Source: Candidatus Altimarinota bacterium (GTDB lineage Bacteria > Patescibacteriota > Gracilibacteria > UBA4473). From it: a stretch of DNA of 39,182 nucleotides. The position numbers and the translations under genes are program-made. Location of the stretch: contig JAIPGI010000012.1 in NCBI GenBank assembly GCA_021736215.1, forward strand, positions 1-39,182, read 5' to 3'. This document shows, one piece after another, positions 15,988 to 23,855 of the stretch (its first letter is position 1; every line of letters starts with the position of its first letter). The notes beneath the pieces are model-generated. The model had not been told where the DNA came from. It was given only the letters and a program-made list of their open reading frames with translations, and ran no database searches.

Positions 15988-16634
15988 TACTTAGAGTGGT
16001 CCACCCCATTTCGTGGACATACATCACCAAAAAAACATTCAGAGCATTTTGGTGTCGGAGCTTTGCACGTGTCCCGACCGAATTGCACGAGCATGTGGGA
16101 GAGTTCGCCCCAGTGCTCTTGTGATAATTGGCGCATGAGGTCTTTTTCTATTTTTTTAGGAGTTTTTTCCTGACTCAATCCCGTTCGTTGCGCAATACGA
16201 CCGACATGAGTATCAACGACAAATCCTTCGTTTTTGTGAAAAATATTCCAGAGGATGACATTGGCCGTTTTCCTCGCAACACCAGGGAGCTGTATCAAAT
16301 TTTCCATAGAAGAGGGGATTTCTCCTTTGAAATCGAGAAGAATCTTTTCAGCACTTCCTTTAAGGGCTTTCGCTTTAGATCGAAAGAATCCTGTCGAATG
16401 AATCACATGTTCGATTTCTTTCAATGGCCGAGCGACATAGCTTTCGAGATCGGGAAATTCTTGAAATAATTTTGGCGTTACCATATTGACCCGTTTGTCT
16501 GTGCATTGAGCGGAGAGAATCACCGCAAAAAGAAGCGTCCAAGGACGCTTCGCGTCCCAATCCAAATGGCATTTTTCGGCTGAATAATGTTTCATCAGCC
16601 TTTCTGTAAAAATATTCGGATCAATTTTTTTCAT
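15987..16634 (-). CDS. nth: Endonuclease III
   Basis: DNA glycosylase/AP lyase for oxidised pyrimidines. 215 aa from MKKIDPNIF. Helix-hairpin-helix LPGVARKTANVILWN carries catalytic K122; the catalytic aspartate is D141 in VDTHVGR. A C-terminal 4Fe-4S cluster has the canonical C-x6-C-x2-C-x5-C at 190, 197, 200 and 206. The N-terminal half includes VILSAQCTDKRVN, also typical. A TAG stop sits exactly at the edge of a repeat element. The gene is divergent from the M23 peptidase with 33 bp between. Confidence 0.96.
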   Translation of the reverse strand: MKKIDPNIFTERLMKHYSAEKCHLDWDAKRPWTLLFAVILSAQCTDKRVNMVTPKLFQEFPDLESYVARPLKEIEHVIHSTGFFRSKAKALKGSAEKILLDFKGEIPSSMENLIQLPGVARKTANVILWNIFHKNEGFVVDTHVGRIAQRTGLSQEKTPKKIEKDLMRQLSQEHWGELSHMLVQFGRDTCKAPTPKCSECFFGDVCPRNGVDHSK

Positions 16635-16667
16635 ATCGATTCTATTTTTAATGTAAACTGAGGAAAA

Positions 16668-18071
16668 ATGAAACGAAAAACGATTTTCAATTGCCAATTT
16701 TCAATTGCCAATTTGTGCAGGGTATTTCTTCTTCTCGTCTGGGGTTGTGCTCCCATAATCGCTTTTGCCAGTATTGGTGATGAACTCGATTCGCTTTTGA
16801 ACCAATTTTTTGGATCGGAAAAAACAGAAATTCGAAATCCTTCGCCGGTTCTCAATATTCCCGATATTCATGTTCCTGAGAATCCCACGTTAACGGACGT
16901 AGCCGATTTTAAAAAACAAATACAGGGAGAAGAGGAAAGCCTAGCAGAATTTGAAACAGGGTTAATAGAGTCTCAACAAAAATTGTGGCAAGCACAAAGC
17001 GAAAGCGGAACCCTTCAAGAACAGCTCAAAACACTGGATGGGGAAGTGAGTCTTGCAAGCGAAAAATTGGAAAAGTTTACCGCTCAAGAAAAAAAATGGA
17101 AACAAAGACTGGAGGATATCACCTATCAGAAATCTCATATTAGAGCACTTCTCCGAGTCAAGAAGAAAGAGCTCAATGATTTGTTGAACAAAAAATTTGT
17201 TCAAGAAGAAAGTTTTGGTTCTGCTCAAGAAGTATCTATTCTCAAATGGATTTTTTCCTCTAAATCGGTGGGACAAATCCTAGAAGAAAAACGACAAGCA
17301 AGTCAGTTAGAAAACCAGAAAAAAATACAATTACAGGCTCTGGAAAAATTAAAAACACAATTGGATGAGAACGAACAACATGCGGCAATTCTCTTTCATG
17401 AAAGTTCGAAATTACGAGATCAGATTACACAGGAAAAACAGGTACTTGATCAGTTTACTCAAGCCAAGGCAAATCTTATCGCACGTCTTGAGTATTCGCA
17501 GGGACAATTGGAAAAAGAAATGGATAACTATCGTCGACAGCAAGCCGAAGCGACAGTTTTTTTGCAAAATCTCAGAACAGCACTGAAACAAGTAGAGGGG
17601 AAAGTGGGAGAAGTAGAAGTGATCCCGGGTTCAGGGATTCTGGAACCCGGGATCGTGAAATCGAATACATTAGAATTTCCACTCAATATTTCACGTGAAA
17701 TAACAGCGGAATTTCATGACGAAGCATACAAAAAGCGATTTAACCGAGAGCATATAGGAGTAGATTTCTTCGCTCCTCAAGGGACGGAAATCTATGCTCC
17801 GAAAAACGCAATCGTGAAAAAAGTTGCTCACAATGGGTATGGATACTCATACCTCATTCTAGACCACGGAAAAGATCTCTACACTGTTTATGGGCATGTA
17901 TCGGAGATATTGGTTAATGAAGGACAAAAAGTAGATACAGGAGACTTAATTGGCCGTACAGGAGGAACTCCTGGAACAGTAGGAGCTGGATTTTTTACTA
18001 CAGGACCACATTTGCACTGGGAAGTTTTTGAAAATGGGAAACATCAGGATCCGATAAAATATTTAAAATGA
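16668..18071 (+). CDS. Secreted coiled-coil M23 (LytM/EnvC-like) peptidase
   Basis: 467 aa. Signal peptide or anchor of about 35 residues (NLCRVFLLLVWGCAPIIAFAS), coiled coil at about 60-315, then an M23 metallopeptidase domain. All zinc ligands are present: H362 and D366 in HIGVDFF, H450 in HLH (H448-H450), and YGH at H410, so the domain should be an active peptidoglycan endopeptidase. The order matches EnvC-like division hydrolases. Three repeats lie in frame inside it: an AATTGCCAATT repeat in the signal peptide (16686-16715), a TTGAACA palindrome in the coiled coil (17185-17205), and a CCCGGGTTC hairpin in the linker (17621-17654). Start preceded by GAGG. Confidence 0.92.
   Translation: MKRKTIFNCQFSIANLCRVFLLLVWGCAPIIAFASIGDELDSLLNQFFGSEKTEIRNPSPVLNIPDIHVPENPTLTDVADFKKQIQGEEESLAEFETGLIESQQKLWQAQSESGTLQEQLKTLDGEVSLASEKLEKFTAQEKKWKQRLEDITYQKSHIRALLRVKKKELNDLLNKKFVQEESFGSAQEVSILKWIFSSKSVGQILEEKRQASQLENQKKIQLQALEKLKTQLDENEQHAAILFHESSKLRDQITQEKQVLDQFTQAKANLIARLEYSQGQLEKEMDNYRRQQAEATVFLQNLRTALKQVEGKVGEVEVIPGSGILEPGIVKSNTLEFPLNISREITAEFHDEAYKKRFNREHIGVDFFAPQGTEIYAPKNAIVKKVAHNGYGYSYLILDHGKDLYTVYGHVSEILVNEGQKVDTGDLIGRTGGTPGTVGAGFFTTGPHLHWEVFENGKHQDPIKYLK
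17185..17205. repeat. Palindromic repeat copy inside the M23 peptidase gene
   Basis: TTGAACA, 7-nt loop AAAAATT, TGTTCAA. It encodes LNKKFVQ within the coiled-coil region. Confidence 0.8.
17621..17654. repeat. CCCGGGTTC hairpin inside the M23 peptidase gene
   Basis: Perfect 12-bp arms GATCCCGGGTTC / GAACCCGGGATC with a 10-nt loop, encoding IPGSGILEPGI in the linker between coiled coil and peptidase domain. Same family as 15350-15382 and 31358-31390. Confidence 0.85.
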
Positions 18072-18129
18072 TTTGACAAATGTGAAATTTCTATTAAAAG
18101 TAGGAATAGAATTCTTCAATTTTCACAGT

Positions 18130-18528
18130 ATGTTTTTTAAGTCGCCCCGTCCTCCGAGAGAAGCTGACTCCTCCTTCCCAGATGGAACTTTTTTGTCGCA
18201 AGAGGTAGTGAAAAAATATAATAATAAAGGTATTCCAGAAAAAAAAGTGAGTAATGCTTTTAGTTGTTTCACCGTACAAAATGGAGAAGAAAATATAAAT
18301 AATCCGAGAGTTTTGGTGACTTCTATCATTATGGAGGAAATAGGAAGAAAAATATTTACTCTCTGTGAAAAAGCAGAAAAATGTCCTTTGAAAGAATTAG
18401 GGGAGTGTCCAGTAAATGGATTGTCATCGGAAGTAGAATTTATAAATTCGCTTGAGAAACTTCCTCCACAACAAGAAAGAGTCCCAGTTATTTTGTCGGA
18501 AGTGGATTCTGAGATGGAAACGAGATAA
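18130..18528 (+). CDS. Small cysteine-containing protein of unknown function
   Basis: 132 aa from the ATG at 18130 (MFFKSPRPPREADSS). No signal peptide or membrane segment. The C-terminal half holds LCEKAEKCPLKELGECPV, a C-x6-C-x6-C cluster that may bind a metal. I recognise no family. It sits between the M23 peptidase and pyrD and ends just before the pyrD promoter. Start uncertain; an in-frame TTG at 18073 is less likely. Confidence 0.5.
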   Translation: MFFKSPRPPREADSSFPDGTFLSQEVVKKYNNKGIPEKKVSNAFSCFTVQNGEENINNPRVLVTSIIMEEIGRKIFTLCEKAEKCPLKELGECPVNGLSSEVEFINSLEKLPPQQERVPVILSEVDSEMETR

Positions 18529-18530
18529 AA

Positions 18531-18558
18531 TTGATAAATTTTGTTTTTCTCGCATAAT
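18531..18558 (+). promoter_or_regulatory. pyrD promoter giving a leaderless mRNA
   Basis: TTGATA (18531-18536), 16 bp, CATAAT (18553-18558), then 7 bp to the ATG at 18566. Confidence 0.7.
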
Positions 18559-18565
18559 GCAATTG

Positions 18566-19492
18566 ATGGCAAATCTAGAGGTCAATTTCTGCGGCGTGAA
18601 ATTTCCAAACCCGCTGGTTTTGGCTTCAGGGATTTTGGGAGTGACGGGGGGAAGTTTCGCGCGAACAATTGCCAAGGGAGCTGGGGGTATTACTACGAAA
18701 TCCATTTGGAAAAATCCTCATCCAGGACATCACAATCCCACGATGTTTGGAAACGAACACTATTTTATGAATGCCGTCGGGCTTTCGGATGCAGGAATCC
18801 AAAAAGCACTTGAAGAGCTCGGTGAATATATTCCGAAACGAAAAGCACCTCTTATTGTAAACATTGTTGGAGGAAAGAAATCAGATTTTGCCGATATCGC
18901 CGAGGCACTCAATGACTTGCCCGGGAAACCTGATTTACTAGAGGTCAATATCTCCTGTCCCAATGTCGAGGATGAATTTGGGAAGCCTTTTGCCTGTTCA
19001 ATTATCGATGCAGCAGAAGTAACCCGTTTGGTTAAATCTAAGACCAAGATTCCTATCACCGTGAAGCTTTCTCCCAATGTCGAAAATATTAGTTCCATTG
19101 CGAAATCTGTCGAAGACGCAGGCGCTGATGCGATTACCGCAATCAATACTGTCGGTCCTGGGATGCGATGGAATATTGATTTACGAACCCCTATTCTCGC
19201 CAATAAAGTCGGAGGACTCTCAGGCCCCGCCATCTTTCCGATTTCCGTGAAATGTGTTTACGACATCTACAAAGCAGTAAAGATTCCTATCATCGCTACG
19301 GGAGGGGTCTGTAGCGGGCGCGATGCGCTCGAGATCATGATGGCGGGAGGAACCCTTGTCGGAGTAGGTACTGCAATCTACTATGACGGAGATGATTTCT
19401 GGAACAAGGCTACAAGTGAGATGAGCGAATGGCTCAAAAAAGAAAAAATAAAAAATATTTCAGAAATTATTGGACTCTTCCATAAAAAATAA
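18566..19492 (+). CDS. pyrD: Dihydroorotate dehydrogenase B, catalytic subunit
   Basis: FMN enzyme oxidising dihydroorotate to orotate in pyrimidine synthesis. 308 aa. Visible: FPNPLVLASGILG, KSIWKNPHPGHHNP, NAVGLSDAG, LLEVNISCPNV with catalytic Cys131 (Cys marks class 1; class 2 has Ser), VKLSPNV, INTVGPGM, GGLSGPAIFPISVKCV and the FMN phosphate site ATGGVCSGRDALEIMMAGG. The start is set by the -10 box 7 bp upstream; longer in-frame starts run through the preceding gene. A PyrK partner is encoded after one small gene, so it is the class 1B NAD-dependent type. Confidence 0.95.
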   Translation: MANLEVNFCGVKFPNPLVLASGILGVTGGSFARTIAKGAGGITTKSIWKNPHPGHHNPTMFGNEHYFMNAVGLSDAGIQKALEELGEYIPKRKAPLIVNIVGGKKSDFADIAEALNDLPGKPDLLEVNISCPNVEDEFGKPFACSIIDAAEVTRLVKSKTKIPITVKLSPNVENISSIAKSVEDAGADAITAINTVGPGMRWNIDLRTPILANKVGGLSGPAIFPISVKCVYDIYKAVKIPIIATGGVCSGRDALEIMMAGGTLVGVGTAIYYDGDDFWNKATSEMSEWLKKEKIKNISEIIGLFHKK

Positions 19493-19507
19493 TATAAGGG
19501 AGGTACG

Positions 19508-19813
19508 ATGGTTTCTGAATCAAAAGGTTTTTCTGAACAATTAGGAACTCCTCCTATTCAGGGAGAAATAGAAAAAGTGGGAGATGTTTTCTCTGCGTGT
19601 GAATGCCCAAGAAAAAATGATTTAACGGGAACTTTCCTAGTTAGCGGGCTTTCCTTCCCGGTATTTCTTATTAAGTGTAAAAACGCAAGCAGGATAAAAC
19701 CAGGAGAAGTCCCCCTTTGTCATATTAATGCAGAAATAATAAAAGAATGTGTTTTTTCCGTGATTCGCGCTAACAGTGATGCTGAGATCAACGTACGTGT
19801 AGGAGCGGAGTAG
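19508..19813 (+). CDS. Small cysteine-rich protein of unknown function
   Basis: 101 aa, MVSESKGFSEQLG start with a strong Shine-Dalgarno site (GGGAGG) 5 bp upstream. Five cysteines, including ACEC and a later series KCKN, LCHI, KECV. No signal peptide or membrane segment. Unknown family. It lies between pyrD and pyrK, 15 bp after pyrD, so it is co-transcribed with pyrD and could be a redox or metal-binding accessory; that role is a guess. Confidence 0.6.
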   Translation: MVSESKGFSEQLGTPPIQGEIEKVGDVFSACECPRKNDLTGTFLVSGLSFPVFLIKCKNASRIKPGEVPLCHINAEIIKECVFSVIRANSDAEINVRVGAE

Positions 19814-19827
19814 AAAAAAGATAATAA

Positions 19828-19856
19828 TTGCATGGTTTTTATTCAAAAAATAAATA
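19828..19856 (+). promoter_or_regulatory. Possible pyrK promoter
   Basis: TTGCAT (19828-19833), 17 bp, TAAATA (19851-19856), then 13 bp to the pyrK ATG. Confidence 0.4.
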
Positions 19857-19869
19857 ATATGCATTCGAA

Positions 19870-20730
19870 ATGACCTGCTGCAAAGAACTCCACCATCAAA
19901 TCAATACCGAGCCCAAAGTATTTGAAATATCTGATTTCTGGGAAGAAGCAGAAAATATACGCACATTCGTCTTCAAAGGCACACTGAATTCCAAACCAGG
20001 ACAATTTTGTATGCTTTGGGTACCTGGAGTTGATGAGAAACCGTTTTCCATTGCTCGTGATTACGATGGAGAAATATGGCTCACCATCTGCAAAGTTGGC
20101 CCTGCGACCGAAAAGCTGTTTGAAATGAAAAAGGAAGACAAAGTTGGTCTTCGTGGAGCGTTTGGACACGGGTTCACTATTTTGAATTCCGCCCTCACTC
20201 CCAACCCCTCTTCCAAGGGGAGAGGAAAAAAAGTGATTTTAGTCGGTGGTGGATATGGAACGGCCCCACTTCATTTCACCGCTACGGAGCACAAAAAGAA
20301 CGGATGTGATGTCACTATGATTATTGGAGCACGAACAGAGAATCTTCTCATCTGGACTGATAAGTGTGAAGCATCAGGATTTCGCACACTTATCGCGACC
20401 AATGATGGAAGTCGCGGAATTGAAGGATTTACGACTCATGTTTTGGCAGACCTCTTTGATAAGGAAGGTCATATTGATTTGGTGCAGACCTGTGGACCAG
20501 AAAAAATGATGAAGGTTATTGCAGAAATGTGTGTGCAAAAAGACATTCCATGTGAAGTTTCGATTGAACGGTATATGAAGTGTGGATTTGGAGTATGTGG
20601 ACAGTGTGTGACTGAATCAGGAGAAAAGATGTGTCAGACAGGTCCGTGTGTTTCTGCCCAAAAGGCGTTAAGCTATTCTGACTTCGGTTCTTATCATCGT
20701 GGAAGTGAAGGACAGAGAATCAATTGGTGA
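19870..20730 (+). CDS. pyrK: Dihydroorotate dehydrogenase electron transfer subunit (PyrK-like)
   Basis: FAD/2Fe-2S protein passing electrons from PyrD to NAD. 286 aa. FAD-binding barrel with KPFSIARDYDG, NAD-binding half with VILVGGGYGTAPL and TCGPEKMM, and a C-terminal 2Fe-2S site with C238, C243, C246 and C255 (KCGFGVCGQC ... MCQTGPC). Between the two domains residues 108-118 (ALTPNPSSKGR) are encoded by a dispersed CCCCTCTTCC-type repeat (20192-20225), an in-frame insertion in the linker. About 25 residues longer than typical PyrK. Ends with TGA. Confidence 0.9.
   Translation: MTCCKELHHQINTEPKVFEISDFWEEAENIRTFVFKGTLNSKPGQFCMLWVPGVDEKPFSIARDYDGEIWLTICKVGPATEKLFEMKKEDKVGLRGAFGHGFTILNSALTPNPSSKGRGKKVILVGGGYGTAPLHFTATEHKKNGCDVTMIIGARTENLLIWTDKCEASGFRTLIATNDGSRGIEGFTTHVLADLFDKEGHIDLVQTCGPEKMMKVIAEMCVQKDIPCEVSIERYMKCGFGVCGQCVTESGEKMCQTGPCVSAQKALSYSDFGSYHRGSEGQRINW
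20192..20225. repeat. CCCCTC...GAGAGG repeat inserted in pyrK
   Basis: Contains the inverted pair CCCCTCTTCC / GGGGAGAGG. Related hairpins occur at 27355-27375, 27401-27438, 30247-30302 and 36156-36176, all intergenic. Confidence 0.7.
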
Positions 20731-20890
20731 GGGGAAAACTTTATAGCCACTTCAAAGAAAGATGATATTCATCTTTGTCTTTCTGATCCCGCGTCCGCGG
20801 GAGAAGAATCTTCCTTGTAGTTTTTTAATACTTATTTCGAAGATCCTTCATCCCGCCTTGGCGGGATTCAGGAAGACATCCGTGTAACAA

Positions 20891-20919
20891 AAAAAGAGCG
20901 GGATTATCCCGCTCTTTTT
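20891..20919. terminator. Bidirectional terminator between pyrK and a secreted-protein gene
   Basis: AAAAAGAGCGGGA, TTA loop, TCCCGCTCTTTTT: a perfect inverted repeat with A and T runs, between convergent genes. Two more hairpins (around 20785 and 20855, CCCGCGTCCGCGGG and CCCGCCTTGGCGGG) lie upstream in the same spacer. Confidence 0.9.
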
Positions 20920-20939
20920 AATCTTGTGAGGGAACTCTC

Positions 20940-21596
20940 TTATTCGAGATAGTCTGCTGGCATAAAAGGATGCATAAACTCCTTACTTCGGTCGGCTTTG
21001 TTGATAGCCCGAGATCGTTGTTGTCCGGATCCGAGAAGTGGTGGAGAATACAACTGTTTCTGAATAGCGCGAAGACTATCAATAGATTCGATATCCTGTT
21101 TCCAAATAGTGTTCAAGACTCCCATTCGATTTACTTTATTTTGTGATCCAAGGACTACATCGCTTCGTAAAGCAGCGGTTCCAGCATCTCCTCCGTCAAC
21201 ATAGTAGTCAATGGCTCGTTTACGAAAAATTTGTTTCGCATTTTTTCGAATCATAGAGGAGTTACTATATTCCTGCAGATCTCCATAATAAGGAACAAAC
21301 TGTAACTCGCCGTCTCGTGACAACGTGTTTGGTTGTTCATTCGTATTATTTTCTTTCATAGAAAGTTTATGAACGGCTTCTTGGTAGAGACGATTTTTTT
21401 GAATACCATCCCTTTCAAGAGTCGAATTCATGTTTCGATAACGAAGCCAAATAGCATCATTTAACTTTTGTTGAACAGACCGCTTATTTGAAAAACTAAA
21501 AGGAGATTCATTCGGATCTTCTTTAAACGCTTCTGCAGTGCTAATGAGACTCATTCCGATTCCGAAAGCCAAGGTGAGAAGAAATGCTTTTTTCAT
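20940..21596 (-). CDS. Secreted protein of unknown function
   Basis: 218 aa. Signal peptide MKKAFLLTLAFGIGMSLISTAEA, cleavage likely after AEA. Mature part is charged and helical with no cysteines, tyrosine-rich (VPYYGDLQEYSNSS, AIDYYVDGGDAGTAAL). No recognised domain. Start preceded by AGGA, a weak Shine-Dalgarno site. Its general style (basic, exported, Arg/Tyr-rich tail) is like the secreted protein at 5290, but I see no clear alignment. Confidence 0.7.
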   Translation of the reverse strand: MKKAFLLTLAFGIGMSLISTAEAFKEDPNESPFSFSNKRSVQQKLNDAIWLRYRNMNSTLERDGIQKNRLYQEAVHKLSMKENNTNEQPNTLSRDGELQFVPYYGDLQEYSNSSMIRKNAKQIFRKRAIDYYVDGGDAGTAALRSDVVLGSQNKVNRMGVLNTIWKQDIESIDSLRAIQKQLYSPPLLGSGQQRSRAINKADRSKEFMHPFMPADYLE

Positions 21597-21753
21597 AGTT
21601 TCCTAATGGGTTAATAGAAAGTGCGTCATAGAAACACTTCGGCGGAATTTTACCAACTTTTAAAACGAGTGCAAACCTTTTTTTACTTTTTTTGTAATTT
21701 CTTTACATTTTAGAAAAATCACATAAAAAAAATTTTTCGGCAAATAAAAATAC

Positions 21754-21781
21754 TTGCCAAAAGCATATCCCATTCTACAAT
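21754..21781 (+). promoter_or_regulatory. Promoter of the small membrane-protein gene at 21817
   Basis: TTGCCA (21754-21759), 16 bp, TACAAT (21776-21781). Leader about 28 nt, without a Shine-Dalgarno site. Confidence 0.65.
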
Positions 21782-21816
21782 CCAACTCGATTTCTTATTT
21801 TTTAATTTTTCCCACA

Positions 21817-22107
21817 ATGCAAAATCCGTTTAAAGTTTCAGAGTGGACTGTGTCCAAAATTGTTCTTATCCTGTGGATTATTTTTTCAATCCTTTACATA
21901 GCAAATAGTATTCGAGTAAATGTTATCAATGCGGTATATCTCGCTGGACAGAAATCAGGAGCGACAGAAACGGTAATACAATTGGTTGATATGGCTCAAA
22001 AATGCCAGCCTATCGTATTAACCGCTGGAGAAGCAAAAGTTGGACTTAATAATCCTACTTGCGAGAACAAAATGACACCTCCTCCAACAGAAACTCCTGC
22101 TCAATAG
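21817..22107 (+). CDS. Small single-span membrane protein
   Basis: 96 aa, MQNPFKVSEWTVSK then one membrane helix (IVLILWIIFSILYIANSI) and an extracytoplasmic part with two cysteines (QKCQP, PTCEN) and a proline/threonine-rich end. Unknown function; topology suggests a membrane-anchored exported domain. The start at 21817 is preferred over an upstream in-frame one that overlaps the promoter. Followed by a terminator hairpin. Confidence 0.65.
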   Translation: MQNPFKVSEWTVSKIVLILWIIFSILYIANSIRVNVINAVYLAGQKSGATETVIQLVDMAQKCQPIVLTAGEAKVGLNNPTCENKMTPPPTETPAQ

Positions 22108-22130
22108 TCATTGTTTTTCTTCCATATATA

Positions 22131-22162
22131 AAAAAATCCCACTTTTTATCGTGGGATTTTTT
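22131..22162. terminator. Bidirectional terminator
   Basis: AAAAAATCCCAC, 8-nt loop, GTGGGATTTTTT between convergent genes. Confidence 0.9.
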
Positions 22163-22184
22163 TGTAACTGACTTCACTTATTGT

Positions 22185-22946
22185 CTAAACTTCAAAATCA
22201 GCGTTCTTTTCTTCTTCATCGCTTTTTCCATAATCTTTTCCAAACTGTGTGTCTACATTCAAAAAATCCGTACCGTACGTTTTAAACATCCATGCATAAA
22301 GGACTTCTGCAAATCGACTTCCAAGTGCGATACATCCCAACAAGAAAGGGAGGGTCATAAGAGTGAGCGTTGTTGTATTATTTTTGAGGATAATATTTGC
22401 AAGAAAAGAAAACAAAATAACTCCAAAGAGAGTTCCATAAAGATTGACAATGAAATATTTTGATTGATGAAGGGTCTCCGTTACCAAAAAACAAAACAAT
22501 GTTGTCAGCGTCGCATGGAGCACAGCTATAACAGCAATCCCCGTTGGACCAAAATTATGACTCGCTAAAAGGTAGAGTGGGAGCAGGAGCAGCAAGAATA
22601 CAAGATTTCCGAAAAAAACCTGAGTCAATGTCGTTGATCGGCGTGTGTATTTTTCCTCTATAATACTACTCAAGAACACATGAGAAATATTTGCTGTCAT
22701 AGTAGCTAAAAAAACAGCTAAGGTTACGATACTCAAAAAAAGAGGATGTGTTTGGTTGTCTGTTATGGTTATACCAAATTCATTTTTTATAACATCGCTA
22801 GGAGAGAGTGTTTCTCCGACAATTTTCCAACTCAAAAAAAGCATGAGTCCCAATACAACGGTTCCAATAAATCCAGATCCGAAACCAACAAGAAACCGAA
22901 AAAAAATAGAAGGGATGGTGAAATTTTGTTTGTATGCGTTTTCCAT
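22185..22946 (-). CDS. Polytopic membrane protein of unknown function
   Basis: 253 aa with about six membrane segments (for example FLVGFGSGFIGTVVLGLMLFL, LFLSIVTLAVFLATMTAN, FFGNLVFLLLLLPLYLLA, IAVIAVLHATLTTLFCFLV, LFGVILFSFLANIIL, LMTLPFLLGCIALGS, each shown in part) and an acidic cytoplasmic tail (KSDEEEKNADFEV). No known motif. It follows trmD on the same strand after 83 bp. A TACAAT box 24 bp before the start suggests its own promoter. Confidence 0.7.
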   Translation of the reverse strand: MENAYKQNFTIPSIFFRFLVGFGSGFIGTVVLGLMLFLSWKIVGETLSPSDVIKNEFGITITDNQTHPLFLSIVTLAVFLATMTANISHVFLSSIIEEKYTRRSTTLTQVFFGNLVFLLLLLPLYLLASHNFGPTGIAVIAVLHATLTTLFCFLVTETLHQSKYFIVNLYGTLFGVILFSFLANIILKNNTTTLTLMTLPFLLGCIALGSRFAEVLYAWMFKTYGTDFLNVDTQFGKDYGKSDEEEKNADFEV

Positions 22947-23029
22947 AGTAAAAACAATAAAGTCTTCGCTATTGTAACAGAGATTTCTTCTTTTGCGCTA
23001 CAAAAATCCTCTATGATTTTTTTAAATAA

Positions 23030-23713
23030 CTATTTTTTCCTTTCAAGAAGGGATTTCCGACATTGAGAATATCGCCAGTCTTCTATTTTTTTATGATGTC
23101 CCGAAAGTAAGACTTCGGGGACTCGGAGACCTTCGTATTCTTCAGGGCGGGTGTAATGAGGATATTCAAGCATTCCTTCTAGGGTGCGAGAAAAACTTTC
23201 CTCTTCATGGCTTTCTTTTTTTCCCAAAACTCCAGGGACAAGTCTTGCCATTGAATCAATAAGTATTTGGGCAGGGAGCTCTCCTCCAGTCAAAACGAAA
23301 TTACCAATAGAAATTTCTAAATCTACGAGGGAGTCTCGAACTCGTTGATCAATTCCTTCATAATGTCCACAGAGAAGAATAATTCGCTTTCCCTTGGTAT
23401 CGCCCACAAGCGTTTCTACGAGGAGTTGGTCGAGAGTTTTCCCCTGTGGGGTAAGAAAAACAACAGGAGCTTTGTCCCTTTTTAATTTTTTTACAAAACG
23501 AATCGCCTCAAAAAGTGGTTGGCACAGAAGAACCATACCGGCTCCTCCTCCATAGGGAATATCATCAACCTTTCTGTGTTTATCTGTTGAAAAATCACGA
23601 ATGTTGAACAGATTCACTTCTATTTTCTTTTTATTTAAAGCTTTTCCGATAATGGAAGTTTTAAGAAAACTCTCAAATGCTTCGGGAAAAAGTGTCAAAA
23701 TATCAAATCTCAT
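23030..23713 (-). CDS. trmD: tRNA (guanine-N1)-methyltransferase TrmD
   Basis: Makes m1G37 in tRNAs to prevent frameshifting. 227 aa from MRFDILTLFPEAF. Visible family motifs: DDIPYGGGAGMVL, VVFLTPQGKTL, IILLCGHYEGIDQRV, the knot-forming ISIGNFVLTGGELPA, LVPGVLG and HYTRPEEYEGLRVPEVLLSGHH, shown in part. The SPOUT-fold knot and the DEEFS-like HEEESFS are intact. The start is set by a promoter whose -10 box ends 7 bp upstream. The usual rpsP-rimM-trmD-rplS operon context is missing here. Confidence 0.96.
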   Translation of the reverse strand: MRFDILTLFPEAFESFLKTSIIGKALNKKKIEVNLFNIRDFSTDKHRKVDDIPYGGGAGMVLLCQPLFEAIRFVKKLKRDKAPVVFLTPQGKTLDQLLVETLVGDTKGKRIILLCGHYEGIDQRVRDSLVDLEISIGNFVLTGGELPAQILIDSMARLVPGVLGKKESHEEESFSRTLEGMLEYPHYTRPEEYEGLRVPEVLLSGHHKKIEDWRYSQCRKSLLERKK

Positions 23714-23720
23714 CGAATCA

Positions 23721-23749
23721 ATTATCGATGAACAATCCGTCTTCGTCAA
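23721..23749 (-). promoter_or_regulatory. trmD promoter giving a leaderless mRNA
   Basis: On the minus strand TTGACG (23744-23749), 17 bp, GATAAT (23721-23726), then 7 bp to the ATG at 23713. Confidence 0.75.
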
Positions 23750-23855
23750 AAACTTCGACGCGATAAATGAACAATTATCAATACATTTTTAAATATTAAA
23801 AATTTGAAATTGAAAAAATTTAAATTAACATCTGCGTGTTTTATTTTTCAAACTC

